Counted from the stretch's first letter, positions 9,722-18,756 are shown. The stretch is 64,000 nucleotides of DNA from Asaia bogorensis (GCA_945868845.1 CAMBMS010000002.1:1-64000), one strand, 5' to 3'. Numbers and translations: made by a program. Notes: a model not told the origin generated them from the sequence alone.

Positions 9722-10516
9722 CTAACTACCGCGAAATACCGGCGCCCGCTTTTCCACGAACGCGCGCGCTGCTTCCTGGTGGTCGTCGGTATCGCGCGTG
9801 ATGCGCATACCGTTGGCTTCCAGATCCAGCAGATCTGCCAGTGGCTGTTCTTCGGCGGCTTTCAGGTTGCGTTTCATGTAGCGCCAGGCCACGCGCGGGC
9901 CGGAGGCCAGTTGCCGTGCCAGGGCCATGGTTTCTTCCTCTAACGTATCGTCGGGCACCACGCGGTTGGCGAGGCCCAGCGCGGCGATGCGTCGCGCATC
10001 GAGCATTTCCGCCGTAAAATAAAGCTCCCGCGCCTTCGATGGCCCCACCAGTCGGGTCAGGAACCAGGTGCCGCCAAAATCGCCAGATAGCGCCACGCGC
10101 GCGAAGGCCGTGGTCATGCGGGCGCTCTCGGCGACGATGCGCAGGTCCGGGGCGAGCGCCAGGGAAAACCCAGCCCCGGCGGCGACGCCATTCACCATCG
10201 CGATGGTTGGTTTTGGCATCTCATGCAACAGCCGGGCCGCTTCCATGGCGTTGCGCAAATCCTGTGACCGCGAATCCGGTGTACTGCCGGGTTCATATTG
10301 CCGGGCCGCCTGTGCCTTTACATCGCCGCCGGAGCAAAATGCCTTGCCCGCACCAGTGATGACGACGCAGCCGATTGCCGGATCCACCGCCCAGGCGGCG
10401 AGTCGGGGCACCAGATCGCGCATCAGGGCCCGTGAGAGCGAATTATAGCTGGCTGGCCGGTTCAAGGTGAGCAGACCGACACCATCTGTCACCTTGGTCA
10501 GAATTTCGTCGCTCAT
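9722..10516 (-). CDS. Enoyl-CoA hydratase/isomerase family protein
   Basis: Crotonase-fold enzyme of 264 residues, typical length, acting on acyl-CoA thioesters. The oxyanion-hole segments are AGKAFCSGGDVKAQ (about 55-68) and NGVAAGAGFSLALAPDLRI (about 109-127). The position usually occupied by a catalytic acid reads SGDFGGTWFLTRLVG, as in PaaG-like members, so hydratase versus isomerase activity is open. Monocistronic, ending next to the methyltransferase relic. Confidence 0.9.
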   Translation of the reverse strand: MSDEILTKVTDGVGLLTLNRPASYNSLSRALMRDLVPRLAAWAVDPAIGCVVITGAGKAFCSGGDVKAQAARQYEPGSTPDSRSQDLRNAMEAARLLHEMPKPTIAMVNGVAAGAGFSLALAPDLRIVAESARMTTAFARVALSGDFGGTWFLTRLVGPSKARELYFTAEMLDARRIAALGLANRVVPDDTLEEETMALARQLASGPRVAWRYMKRNLKAAEEQPLADLLDLEANGMRITRDTDDHQEAARAFVEKRAPVFRGS

Positions 10517-10540
10517 GCCCTGAAATCTCTATTGATGGCG

Positions 10541-10734
10541 TTATTTGCACTTCGCCAGGCAGCCTTGCGCCTTGCCGCCGCACTAGTCCTTGTTGCTGGT
10601 GCTCTGTAGGCAGCCATTTTCCTCGGACGTGCTAGCCGCCGGAAAGTTGCCTGAGCGTTTGCCGGCGTGGTGGACGCCAGGATGGCAAAGGCGGTGAGGG
10701 GCGTGAACAGCGATGGGGCGACAACGGCTCGCAT
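10541..10734 (-). pseudogene. Small secreted cysteine-containing protein, frameshifted
   Basis: From the ATG at 10734 the frame gives a clean signal peptide (RAVVAPSLFTPLTAFAILA, cut near PANAQA). It then becomes an Arg/Ala-rich run without family character. In the next frame the continuation reads GNFPAASTSEENGCLQ, STSNKD, a TAG, then CGGKAQGCLAKCK ending in TAA. I infer an original 55-60 residue exported protein with four cysteines, broken by one frameshift and one nonsense change. I do not recognise the family. The alternative is that the Arg-rich frame is the true product, which looks less natural. Confidence 0.45.
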
Positions 10735-10866
10735 GACTTTTCTCCGGTGGTCGGTTGATAGAGCATAGGCTGGCCGGGTAGGTGTGCAATCATCGTCCAG
10801 CGTGGGGCGCTTGCCTATCCGGTGCCGCTTGGCTACTTCCCCGGCCAGATCCAAAGGATATCCACC

Positions 10867-12096
10867 ATGCGCGTGAAAGATGTGAAGAAAGTCGTGCTCG
10901 CCTATTCCGGCGGCCTTGATACCAGCGTCATCCTTCGCTGGCTGCAAACCACCTATCAATGCGAGGTGGTGACCTTCACCGCCGATCTTGGTCAGGCGGA
11001 GGAGCTGGAGCTGGCCCGCAAGAAGGCCCAGATGGCCGGGGTGAAGGAGATCTTTGTCGATGATCTGCGCGAGGTTTTCGTCCGTGATTTTGTCTTTCCG
11101 ATGTTTCGAGCGAATGCGCTGTATGAGGGGCAGTACCTGCTCGGCACCTCCATCGCCCGGCCGCTGATCGCCCAGCGCCAGATTGAGATCGCCGAGGCGG
11201 TCGGCGCCGATGCGGTTGCGCACGGCGCGACGGGCAAGGGCAATGACCAGGTGCGGTTCGAAATCGCCTATTACGCCCTTAAGCCCGACATCAAGATCAT
11301 CGCGCCCTGGCGCGAATGGGATCTGACGAGCCGCACGCGGCTGATCGAGTTTGCGGAAACCCACCAGATTCCGATCGCCAAGGACAAGCGGGGCGAGGCG
11401 CCGTTCAGTGTCGATGCCAATCTTTTGCATTCCTCCTCGGAGGGCAAAATCCTGGAAGATCCTGCGGTGGAGGCAGATGAGATCGTTTACCAGCGCACGA
11501 TTTCCCCGGAAGCCGCGCCGGACAAGGCGACCGTGATTTCCGTTGATTTTGAGCGCGGCGATGCCTGCGCCATCAATGGCGAAATCCTCTCGCCGGCCAG
11601 CCTGTTGACAAAACTGAACGAGTATGGCCGCAACAATGGCATCGGCCGGCTGGATCTGGTGGAAAATCGCTTCGTCGGCATGAAATCGCGCGGTGTTTAT
11701 GAGACGCCGGGCGGCACCATCCTGCTGGTGGCGCATCGCGGTATCGAATCCATCACGCTTGATCGAGAGGCCGCGCATCTGAAGGACAGCCTGATGCCGC
11801 GCTATGCGGAGCTGATCTACAATGGCTTCTGGTTCAGCCCGGAGCGGCGTATGATGCAGGCGCTGATCGACGAAAGTCAGCAGAGTGTTAGCGGCCGGGT
11901 GCGGTTGAAGCTTTACAAGGGCAATGTTACGGTCATCGGCCGGGAAAGCCCGAACAGCCTCTATTCGATGAAGGTTGTGACGTTTGAGGACGACCAGGGC
12001 GCTTATGACCAGTTTGACGCCCAGGGATTTATCAAGTTGAACGCGCTGCGCCTTCGCCTCGCGGCGATGGCGGGCCGCAAAGGGGGAAAACTCTAA
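10867..12096 (+). CDS. argG: Argininosuccinate synthase
   Basis: Joins citrulline and aspartate with ATP to make argininosuccinate, the penultimate step of arginine synthesis, in the cytosol; 409 residues, standard length. The ATP-binding loop [12 protein letters not shown] is at 10-21. Further conserved stretches are [27 protein letters not shown] and [15 protein letters not shown] chose the ATG at 10867 because [16 protein letters not shown] matches family starts; the upstream in-frame extension looks untranslated. DUF1993 follows 2 bases after the stop, so the two are probably co-transcribed. Confidence 0.98.
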   Translation: MRVKDVKKVVLAYSGGLDTSVILRWLQTTYQCEVVTFTADLGQAEELELARKKAQMAGVKEIFVDDLREVFVRDFVFPMFRANALYEGQYLLGTSIARPLIAQRQIEIAEAVGADAVAHGATGKGNDQVRFEIAYYALKPDIKIIAPWREWDLTSRTRLIEFAETHQIPIAKDKRGEAPFSVDANLLHSSSEGKILEDPAVEADEIVYQRTISPEAAPDKATVISVDFERGDACAINGEILSPASLLTKLNEYGRNNGIGRLDLVENRFVGMKSRGVYETPGGTILLVAHRGIESITLDREAAHLKDSLMPRYAELIYNGFWFSPERRMMQALIDESQQSVSGRVRLKLYKGNVTVIGRESPNSLYSMKVVTFEDDQGAYDQFDAQGFIKLNALRLRLAAMAGRKGGKL

Positions 12097-12098
12097 TT

Positions 12099-12596
12099 AT
12101 GTCGATGTCAATGTATCAGGCCTCGGTGCCGTTGTTCACGCAATTGCTGGGCGGCATGAAAGGCACGCTCGCCAAGGCCAAGGCGCATGCCGAGGCGAAG
12201 AATATCGAAGCCAGCGCGCTGCTGGAGGACCGGCTGTTTCCGGATATGTTCAAACTGAGCCGGCAGGTGCAGCAGGCGACCGACATGGCCTGCGGCGTTG
12301 CCCGCCTAGCCGGGGTGGACGTGCCAAGCTTGCCGACCGCGGCGGCAAGCTTCGATGACATGATCGCCCGTGTCGATGCCGCGTTGGCTTTCCTCGGTGG
12401 CCTCAAGGCGGGGCAGATTGATGGTTCGGAGGCGAAGGACGTGACCATCACCCTGCGCGCTGGCCCGCGCAGCTTCACCGGGCAGAATTATCTGATGACC
12501 TGGCTGATCCCGCATACCACCTTTCACATCACCACCGCCTATAACACCCTGCGCCATCGTGGCGTGGAAATCGGTAAGCGCGACTTTTTGGGCTGA
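12099..12596 (+). CDS. DUF1993 family protein
   Basis: 165-residue soluble protein with a predominantly helical composition, matching the DUF1993 family (likely related to the DinB four-helix fold). It begins MSMSMYQASVPLFTQLLGGM; characteristic segments are LFPDMFKLSRQVQQATDMA (about 46-64) and FTGQNYLMTWLIPHTTFH, ending HRGVEIGKRDFLG. It sits immediately behind argG. Biochemical function unknown; no catalytic residues can be named. Confidence 0.88.
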   Translation: MSMSMYQASVPLFTQLLGGMKGTLAKAKAHAEAKNIEASALLEDRLFPDMFKLSRQVQQATDMACGVARLAGVDVPSLPTAAASFDDMIARVDAALAFLGGLKAGQIDGSEAKDVTITLRAGPRSFTGQNYLMTWLIPHTTFHITTAYNTLRHRGVEIGKRDFLG

Positions 12597-12704
12597 TTCG
12601 CGCCCGATCGCACCGGCTGGGCACAAAACACGCTTGCGCCCAGCCGCGTGGCTTGCCATGTGAGGGGCCGGGATACCGCCCGATCCGGGCAGGTGGAGGA
12701 GAGT

Positions 12705-12956
12705 ATGGGTAGTTTCAGCATCTGGCATTGGGTGGTCGTGCTCCTGGTCGTGCTGCTGTTGTTTGGCGGCGGCAAAGTCAGCTCGCTGATGGGCGATTTC
12801 GCCAAGGGAATTAAATCCTTCAAGAAAAATATGGCGGACGAAACCACCGACGCCTCCATGGAAGCTGCGGCCGACCAGAAGCCGGCCGGCAATATCCCCG
12901 CTCCGGGCGGCCAGACCGCGGCGGGTACCAGCCAGACAACGGCCAATCGATCCTGA
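12705..12956 (+). CDS. tatA: Sec-independent protein translocase TatA
   Basis: 83-residue pore-forming component of the twin-arginine export pathway. A single N-terminal membrane helix ([19 protein letters not shown], residues 6-24) is followed by the amphipathic helix [15 protein letters not shown] and a disordered tail. The ATG at 12705 is chosen over an upstream frame start because AGGTGGAGGAG lies just before it. tatB and tatC are not adjacent. The SRRGFLF protein at 58462-58671 is a possible Tat substrate in the same window. Confidence 0.93.
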   Translation: MGSFSIWHWVVVLLVVLLLFGGGKVSSLMGDFAKGIKSFKKNMADETTDASMEAAADQKPAGNIPAPGGQTAAGTSQTTANRS

Positions 12957-12962
12957 CCACAT

Positions 12963-13217
12963 AAGGGCCGATTGCGACTGCGTGCTGGTACAGGCAGGCA
13001 AAAACGAGGATTGGGGGTTTTTCTCCCTGGCCTTCCGTCAGTACGGTGATAATGAAGAAGGGGGCTGAGGTGCTGTTGAAAACAGCTCCTCAGCCCCCTT
13101 CTTCATTATCACCACTTCAATGGGTTCTAAGGGCCCCCGCCCCTTAGCGGGCCTGCGGGTAGTGCCCCGACCTAATTTTTGGCTGCCTGCACCAGCACGC
13201 AGTCGCAATCGGCCCTT
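12963..13217. repeat. 255-base element bounded by 47-base inverted repeats
   Basis: Left arm 12963-13009 (AAGGGCCGATTGCGACTGCG onward) and right arm 13171-13217 are inverted copies with only a few mismatches. The interior holds a second, perfect hairpin at 13045-13113 and a GC-rich stretch with its own short stems. No transposase frame is inside. It could be a MITE or a remnant of a mobile element. I cannot see a convincing target duplication. It lies between tatA and the acetamidase gene. Confidence 0.7.
13045..13113. repeat. Perfect 26-base-arm hairpin nested in the 255-base element
   Basis: Arm 13045-13070 (GGTGATAATGAAGAAGGGGG then CTGAGG) pairs perfectly with 13088-13113. The loop can extend pairing further through GCTGTT/AACAGC. 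No T-run follows on either strand, so it is not a standard intrinsic terminator, though so stable a stem could stop or stabilise the tatA transcript. Confidence 0.8.
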
Positions 13218-13268
13218 GACGGGGCGCGGCGTTTGGCCAGCATCGCGAATGAAAATCCGGAGGATGTC

Positions 13269-14225
13269 ATGGCCACGCACCGTCTCGACGCGACCCCCGC
13301 TACTGTGCGCTGGGGGATGTTCGATGCCTCGTTCCCGCCCGTCCTGACGGTCAATTCCGGCGATACGGTTGTACTGGAATGCGTGAATGCCGGGATGCCG
13401 GATATTTTACCGCCGCCCGGGTCTGGCCTGGTGATTCCGCCGGCGATCACGGCCATCCATGGCGCCAGTTTGCCCCGGTTGGGTGGGCATATCGTGACGG
13501 GGCCGGTGGCCGTGGCCGGCGCCATGCCGGGCGACATGCTGGAAGTGTATGTGCAGAAAATAGAATTCGGCGCCGATTGGGGCTATTGCGGATTTCGCCC
13601 GCTGGGGGGGACATTGCCGGAGGATTTTCCCGAGCGCTATCTGAGCCATATCCCGATCGACCGCGCCCGCGGCACCTGCCGTCTGCCGTGGGGGACGGAG
13701 CTGACCTTGGCGCCGTTTTTCGGCGTCATGGGCGTGGCGCCACCGCCGTCGCATGGCACATTATCGTCGAAGGAGCCGCGCGCGCATGGCGGCAATCTGG
13801 ACAACAAGGAGCTGGGCGCTGGCGCAAAACTGTTCCTGCCGGTGTTCGTCGCGGGCGCCAATTTTTCCGTCGGCGACGGTCATGGCGTGCAGGGAGATGG
13901 CGAGGTCTGTATTAACGCATTGGAAACCTGCCTAACCGGCACGTTCACCCTCACCTTGCACAAGGGCTCTCCCACTGCGCCCTTGCTGCGGTTCCCGCGC
14001 GCGGAGACAGCAACACATTTCATCACCATGGGCATGCATGAGGATATGGACCAGGCGATGAAACAGGCCTTGCGGGAGATGATCGCCTTCATCTGTTCCC
14101 GCTCGAACCTGTCTCGTGAACAGGCCTATCAGTTCTGTTCCCTGGCCGTGGATTTCCATGTGACGCAAACGGTCAACGGCGAGAAGGGGATTCACGGGCT
14201 ATTGCGCAAGGGATTGTTGTTTTAG
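13269..14225 (+). CDS. Acetamidase/formamidase family protein
   Basis: Amidohydrolase releasing ammonia from short amides (FmdA/AmdA family), cytosolic, 318 residues. The start MATHRLDATPATVRWGMFDA at 13269 has CCGGAGG upstream; the frame is open further left, but that part is inside the inverted repeat. Family segments are VLECVNAGMPDI, HIVTGPVAVAGAMPGDMLEV, PFFGVMGVAPP, the glycine/aspartate stretch HGGNLDNKELGAGAKLFLPV, and VGDGHGVQGDGEVC. The actual amide is unknown. Confidence 0.92.
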   Translation: MATHRLDATPATVRWGMFDASFPPVLTVNSGDTVVLECVNAGMPDILPPPGSGLVIPPAITAIHGASLPRLGGHIVTGPVAVAGAMPGDMLEVYVQKIEFGADWGYCGFRPLGGTLPEDFPERYLSHIPIDRARGTCRLPWGTELTLAPFFGVMGVAPPPSHGTLSSKEPRAHGGNLDNKELGAGAKLFLPVFVAGANFSVGDGHGVQGDGEVCINALETCLTGTFTLTLHKGSPTAPLLRFPRAETATHFITMGMHEDMDQAMKQALREMIAFICSRSNLSREQAYQFCSLAVDFHVTQTVNGEKGIHGLLRKGLLF

Positions 14226-14269
14226 GGCGAATTTTTTACCACCTATTGTGTTTTTAGCCAACTAGGCCA

Positions 14270-14298
14270 TTGAGATTGTGCTCCAAGCAGGTTACCAT
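14270..14298 (+). promoter_or_regulatory. Candidate sigma-70-type promoter for gcrA
   Basis: TTGAGA at 14270-14275 and TACCAT at 14293-14298 are 17 bases apart, upstream of the gcrA start at 14331. The -35 element is close to consensus, the -10 weaker. Found by eye only. Confidence 0.35.
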
Positions 14299-14330
14299 AT
14301 TTTGTGTTAAAACCTCAGGGAGGCCGCAGT

Positions 14331-14834
14331 ATGGAGTGGAATGAGGAGGTTATTGGCCGGCTTCGCGCATTGTGGATGGAAGGTCATTCCACCGCCGAGA
14401 TTGGCCGGCGGCTCGGTGTGAGCAAAAATGCGGTGGTCGGCAAGGCACATCGGCTGGATTTGCCGGCTCGGCCCTCGCCGATCCGGCGAGATGGCAATGG
14501 CGGTGCCCCGCGTCAGCCCTCGCCGCGCCGGGTCGCGGGCCCGACCCTGCCGCCTTTGCACAGCACCGCTCTGCCGGCGGTGGAGGCTGCGCCGCCGCCG
14601 CCGCGCCAGGTTGCCGCGGCTCTGCGGCGCCCGGTTCCGCCCACGGGGCCCCGCATGCAGGTAGTGCCGCGTCCCTACGCCCGGGCCGTGGCCTGCTGTT
14701 GGCCGATTGGCGATCCCGGCACGCCCAGTTTCCGCTTCTGCGACACGCAGGCGATGACTGGCAAACCCTATTGCGGAGACCACGCCCAACTCGCTTATGT
14801 AAAGGTCCGTGATCGGCGCGAGGACGCCGCCTAA
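14331..14834 (+). CDS. gcrA: Cell-cycle transcriptional regulator GcrA
   Basis: Alphaproteobacterial regulator that works with sigma-70 holoenzyme at methylated promoters and drives S-phase genes; 167 residues. The N-terminal helix-turn-helix reads WNEEVIGRLRALWMEGHS and TAEIGRRLGVSKNAVVGKAH (residues 2-50). A proline/arginine-rich linker follows, and the conserved C-terminus has CCWPIGDPG, FRFCDTQAMTGKPYCGDHA (about 120-153). The ATG at 14331 follows CAGGGAGG. Its presence strongly supports an alphaproteobacterial host. Confidence 0.95.
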   Translation: MEWNEEVIGRLRALWMEGHSTAEIGRRLGVSKNAVVGKAHRLDLPARPSPIRRDGNGGAPRQPSPRRVAGPTLPPLHSTALPAVEAAPPPPRQVAAALRRPVPPTGPRMQVVPRPYARAVACCWPIGDPGTPSFRFCDTQAMTGKPYCGDHAQLAYVKVRDRREDAA

Positions 14835-15108
14835 GCGAGTGGCGGGGACGTTCGCCCGCCCCGGCGAAAGAATTCCCGGGCATCCGCGCAGGGTGTGTTG
14901 TCCTTGCACCCCCGCGTCGCGTAATCTCGGAGCGGGTTCGTGGCGTGTCACGCCTCTTTAGAAGGCAAAATCAGAAGGACATGACGCCGCCCAGGGAAAG
15001 GGTGCGCCGGAAACAAGAGACGCCTGTAGGCTCTTCGTTCAGCCACCCTCGTGAAACGAGGCGCCGCCGCTTCGGTGGTGTCGCCCACGGGAGAAAGGCG
15101 ACGGGCCG

Positions 15109-15318
15109 ATGCCGCAGGGCACAGTGAAATGGTTCAATCCGACCAAGGGTTATGGGTTCATTGCGCCCGATACCGGGGGCAAGGACGTATTCGTGCATAT
15201 CAGCGCCGTGCAGAAGGCGGGTATGCGCACTCTGAACGAGGGTCAGAAACTGGGTTTCGAGATCCAGCAGCAGCAGAATGGCCGCGACGCGGCGGTCGAA
15301 CTGACCAAGGCTGATTGA
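15109..15318 (+). CDS. Cold-shock domain protein (CspA family)
   Basis: 69-residue single-stranded nucleic-acid binding protein acting as RNA chaperone. RNP1-like KGYGFI (13-18) and RNP2-like VFVHIS (26-31) are intact; start [14 protein letters not shown] is canonical. The leader (about 14945-15108) has several GC stems such as CCTCGTGAAACGAGG, in line with the long structured leaders of csp transcripts, but thermosensing cannot be shown. A GC-rich hairpin (CCGGCCGCGGGCCGG) lies just after the stop without a T-run. Confidence 0.95.
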   Translation: MPQGTVKWFNPTKGYGFIAPDTGGKDVFVHISAVQKAGMRTLNEGQKLGFEIQQQQNGRDAAVELTKAD

Positions 15319-15714
15319 GCCGGCCGCGGGCCGGAGCTCGAAGCCATGCAGGGATAGAGATGGCGATAGCCTGGCAACATCGTGTCGGGTGACGCGCTAA
15401 TTTTGCGGCGAATTTCCGACTTTGACACGAGCGGCGAACTCCAATTGGGAAAGTGGGCCGTGTGGATTTCCAAGCTGCTGCAATTGGCGGAAATACTTGA
15501 TGGAAATGTAGTGATGGGGGCTTGCGCGTGCCCGGTTCCCTGGCTTAGAGCATTCGTAAGTGGTGTCGGATTGGCTGCCGGCCCGCGCCCTCAGCTGGTC
15601 ACCTGATGAAAATATACGAGCGTGGGTGGTCAGTTGGGGGCGTGGGCCGGTGCTACCCCGGGTCTTTGATGTTTAGTTACGATATCTAATAACACCGCGC
15701 GGGGGGGTGGTCGC
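15319..15714. other. Intergenic region after the cold-shock gene
   Basis: About 400 bases. After the GC-rich stem at its left end I see no coding frame with family character, no relic I can read, and no repeat. The right end is AT-richer (TTTAGTTACGATATCTAATA) and may hold the pmtA promoter. Confidence 0.4.
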
Positions 15715-16377
15715 ATGAGCAACACGCTGTCTCCGCGCCGCGGAGCGGACCCTAAGGTCGCTCTCGACGCGGATGCTGTGCGCGCGGCCTATCGGCGCTG
15801 GGCTGCCGTTTATGACCTAGTGTTTGGAGCAATTTCTTCGGGTGGGCGGCGGCGGGCGGTGACGCTGGTGAACCAGTTGCCGGGGGAGCGTGTGCTGGAA
15901 GTAGGCGTGGGCACGGGGCTGGCTCTGCCGCACTATGGACGCGAAAAGCATATTACCGGCATCGATCTGTCGCGGGAAATGTTGCAACGCGCGCGCGAAC
16001 GGGTAGTGGAGCAACGGCTGGGCAATGTCGATGCCCTGTTGGAATTGGATGCCGAGGATACCGGCTTTCCCGAAGCCAGTTTTGACATTGCCGTGGCGAT
16101 GTATGTCGCGTCCGTGGTGCCGCACCCGCGCGAATTGCTGGCGGAAATGCGGCGCGTGGTGCGGCCCGGCGGACATATCCTGTTCATCAACCATTTTGCC
16201 GCGCAGAGCGGCCCGCGCTGGTGGGTGGAACGGGCGATGGCTCCGGCATCGCATGCGCTGGGCTGGCACCCGGATTTTTCCCTAGACGCGCTGCTTGCCG
16301 TGCCGGATCTGGCCAAAGCCAAGCTAACAGGTGTTCCGCCCTGCGGCTTGTTCACGTTGGTGCACCTGCCGAACTGA
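15715..16377 (+). CDS. pmtA: PmtA-type phosphatidylethanolamine N-methyltransferase
   Basis: SAM-dependent enzyme expected to methylate phosphatidylethanolamine toward phosphatidylcholine at the membrane; 220 residues. Motif I is VLEVGVGTGLALPHY (about 61-75). GIDLSREMLQRAR (motif II) and INHFAAQSGPRWW are typical of the Rhodobacter/Agrobacterium PmtA family. The N-terminal AAYRRWAAVYDLVFG also fits. A related UbiE-like methyltransferase is the main alternative. Confidence 0.85.
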   Translation: MSNTLSPRRGADPKVALDADAVRAAYRRWAAVYDLVFGAISSGGRRRAVTLVNQLPGERVLEVGVGTGLALPHYGREKHITGIDLSREMLQRARERVVEQRLGNVDALLELDAEDTGFPEASFDIAVAMYVASVVPHPRELLAEMRRVVRPGGHILFINHFAAQSGPRWWVERAMAPASHALGWHPDFSLDALLAVPDLAKAKLTGVPPCGLFTLVHLPN

Positions 16378-16414
16378 GTGTCTATTTGAAAAAACGCTGA
16401 AGGGCGCCTTTTAG

Positions 16415-16531
16415 AAGTCCGGCACCTTCCCGCTCCCCCACTCCATCTCCCCTTGGGCCAGCCAACGAGAGCTTACTGATGTGGGTGGCTCAAGGGGAGA
16501 TGGGGTGGGAGAGCGGGAAGGTGCCGGACTT
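16415..16531. repeat. 117-base imperfect hairpin with 50-base arms
   Basis: Arms 16415-16464 and 16482-16531 are inverted copies, 46 of 50 positions pairing, with a 17-base loop. The outer part (AAGTCCGGCACCTTCCCGCT) is perfect. No coding frame crosses it. It lies in the 394-base gap between pmtA and the M32 carboxypeptidase gene; the rest of that gap (16532-16771) holds nothing I can identify. A degenerate copy of the outer sequence may exist near 35101-35130 (GGGGGAACGGGAAGGTCCCG). Confidence 0.8.
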
Positions 16532-16771
16532 AAACTGACCCACTACCGATTTTGCCCTAGAGGCGCGAAAACCGGCACGGACCATCATTAAATTGCCTCA
16601 CAAATGCATGGTGGACCTTGATCTCGGACCACGGCTCGGGTACCGCATTTCCGTGAGGCTGGGTCGTACCGACGCGGCGCAGGCAGGCTTGGATGACACG
16701 AAAGCGGGATGAGTCGGCCGATGCAATTTTTTAGGTGGCTTGTGGCGCTATGCCCGTAAAATGGTGCGCTC

Positions 16772-18271
16772 ATGAACCCGACCCCGGCCTATGATCGGCT
16801 GAGCGCCCGCTTCGCGCGCATCGCCACTATCGGCGAGGCAGCAGCGATGTTGGGCTGGGACGCGGCGGTGATGATGCCGCTCGGTGGCGCCGCGGCACGT
16901 GGCGACCAGATGGCGGTGCTGGCAGGCCTCAGCCACGGATTGCTGGTGGCGCCGGAGGCTGCAGAGGAACTGGACGAGGCGATGGCCGCTGCACCGGACG
17001 CTGACCCCTGGCGGGTGGAGAATCTGCGCCTGATGCGCCATGCTCATACCCGCGCGACCGCGCTGCCGGCCAAGCTGGTGGAGGCTCAGGCGCGTGCTAA
17101 TTCTGCTTGCGAAAAAATCTGGCGCGAGGCTCGGCGCACCGCCGATTTTTCACTTGTTTGCCCGCATTTGGTGATGGTTCTCCAGCTTGTACGCGAACAG
17201 GCATCTTGTCTTGCCTCGGCTTTGGGGCTGTCGCCCTATGATGCGCTGATGGATGGTTATCAGCGTGGAATCGGCGCTGCCGACGTTGCTCAGATTTTTG
17301 ACAATTATGAGGTTTTTCTGGCCACTGCCTTGCCGCGCGTGGAGGAGTTGCAGGCGCGTCGCCCGGCGCCGGTTCGCCCGCTTGGGCCGTTTCCGGTGGC
17401 GCAACAGGAAAAACTCTGCCGCATGCTCTCCGAACGCGCCGGGCTGGATTACAATCACGCACGGCTCGATCGGTCGGCGCATCCGTTCTGCGGCGGAACC
17501 CAGACCGATATCCGCATGACCACGCGCTATCGCGAAGACGATTTCGCACAGGCGCTGCTCGGCGTGCTGCATGAGACCGGGCATGCGCTTTATGAGCGTG
17601 GTCTGCCGGATGGTTTTGCGCGCCAGCCGGTGGGTGATGCGGCAGGGATGGCGGCGCATGAAAGCCAATCCCTCATTATCGAAATGCAGTCCTGCCGGTC
17701 GGATGCATATCTGTCTTGGCTGGGGCCCCAACTGCATGCCAGTTTTGGTGGAGATCCGGCGCCCTATACGCCGAAGAATCTGGCCCTGCTCTGGCGGCAT
17801 GTGGAGCGGGGGTTTATTCGCGTGGATGCTGATGAGATGACCTATCCGGCGCATGTCATCCTGCGCGTTCGCCTTGAACAGGCATTGATCGGCGGCGATC
17901 TGTCCGTGGCCGATCTGCCTGGCGCGTGGAATGAGGGGTTTCATGCGCTATTGGGCCTGACGCCGCCCGACGACGCGCAAGGTTGTTTGCAGGATATTCA
18001 TTGGTACGATGGCGGGTTCGGCTATTTTCCCAGCTACACCTTAGGGGCGATGGGGGCGGCGCAGCTGATGGCGGCGGCGCAGCGTGCGGTGCCGGGGCTG
18101 TACCGGGCGTTGGGGCAGGGCGATCATTCGCTGCTGCTCAGCTGGCTGCGCGCGAAAGTGCATGGCCTGGGCAGCCTGCTGGACTTCAACGATCTGCTGC
18201 GCTCGGCGACCGGCAAGCCGCTCGATCCCACTGATTTTGAGGCGCATCTGACGGCGCGCTACCTGAGCTGA
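16772..18271 (+). CDS. Carboxypeptidase M32
   Basis: Zinc metallocarboxypeptidase of family M32 (thermostable carboxypeptidase Taq type), 499 residues, cytosolic. The zinc motif HETGH is at 267-271, followed by LYERGLP, and the third ligand region AAHESQSLIIE lies near 293-303. Other family segments are GDVRMTTR-like TDIRMTTRYREDDF and HWYDGGFGYFPSYTLGA near the C-terminus. It is followed by a small lipoprotein gene 14 bases on, probably the same transcript. Confidence 0.95.
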   Translation: MNPTPAYDRLSARFARIATIGEAAAMLGWDAAVMMPLGGAAARGDQMAVLAGLSHGLLVAPEAAEELDEAMAAAPDADPWRVENLRLMRHAHTRATALPAKLVEAQARANSACEKIWREARRTADFSLVCPHLVMVLQLVREQASCLASALGLSPYDALMDGYQRGIGAADVAQIFDNYEVFLATALPRVEELQARRPAPVRPLGPFPVAQQEKLCRMLSERAGLDYNHARLDRSAHPFCGGTQTDIRMTTRYREDDFAQALLGVLHETGHALYERGLPDGFARQPVGDAAGMAAHESQSLIIEMQSCRSDAYLSWLGPQLHASFGGDPAPYTPKNLALLWRHVERGFIRVDADEMTYPAHVILRVRLEQALIGGDLSVADLPGAWNEGFHALLGLTPPDDAQGCLQDIHWYDGGFGYFPSYTLGAMGAAQLMAAAQRAVPGLYRALGQGDHSLLLSWLRAKVHGLGSLLDFNDLLRSATGKPLDPTDFEAHLTARYLS

Positions 18272-18285
18272 CGGAGTGTTTTGAC

Positions 18286-18705
18286 GTGTTCCATTCAGGT
18301 CGACCGGGCACGGCCCGTATCGTGCTGGCGGCTCTTCTTGCGCTGGGCCTGGCGGCCTGCAACGACGGTGGCGGCGAACAGCCAGTGACCGTGGCCAGCA
18401 CGCCGGGCGGCGTGGCGGGAAATTTTGAGGTCGTCTATCGTGGCGCCTCTACCCGGTTCCAGGCCGATCATCGTGCCTGCCCCTCCCCGGGCCTAGTGGT
18501 GTTGCGGCCGGAAAACGATTCTTTTACGTATCGCCTGGGCGGGCGCATCCTGATCGAGACGACGATCATTGGGAATGGGAGCCTAGCCGGGCAGGGCCAG
18601 GATTACACCCTGACCGGCACCGCGACGGCGGAGAAGATCGAGGGGGACGTGACCAACGGGCAATGCAGCTTTCATTTTAGGGCGTTTCGTAAGCAGGATT
18701 CGTAA
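18286..18705 (+). CDS. Putative small lipoprotein
   Basis: 139-residue exported protein starting at a GTG (18286) shortly after the carboxypeptidase gene. The N-terminus has arginines, a hydrophobic stretch and the lipobox LGLAAC (cysteine near residue 25), predicting a lipid-anchored periplasmic protein. The mature part is rich in short beta-like segments (NFEVVYRG, TYRLGGRILIETT, DYTLTGTATAEKI), suggesting a small beta-barrel or sandwich. No known family recognised. It abuts the next gene with no gap. Confidence 0.75.
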   Translation: MFHSGRPGTARIVLAALLALGLAACNDGGGEQPVTVASTPGGVAGNFEVVYRGASTRFQADHRACPSPGLVVLRPENDSFTYRLGGRILIETTIIGNGSLAGQGQDYTLTGTATAEKIEGDVTNGQCSFHFRAFRKQDS

Positions 18706-18756
18706 GTGAGAATCGTGACTGTTAAACTGACCCGCCGCGCTTTAGGCTCTGCCGCT

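Noticed and set aside
10513-11778. 421-codon minus-strand frame covering the argG region
   Set aside because: Antisense shadow of argG. Only its last part, the signal peptide from 10734, was kept as a separate relic.
13045-13113. Intrinsic terminator for tatA
   Set aside because: The stem is excellent but no T-run follows on either strand; kept as a repeat instead.
15382-15606. 74-codon frame after the cold-shock gene
   Set aside because: No ribosome site, no family resemblance, atypical composition.
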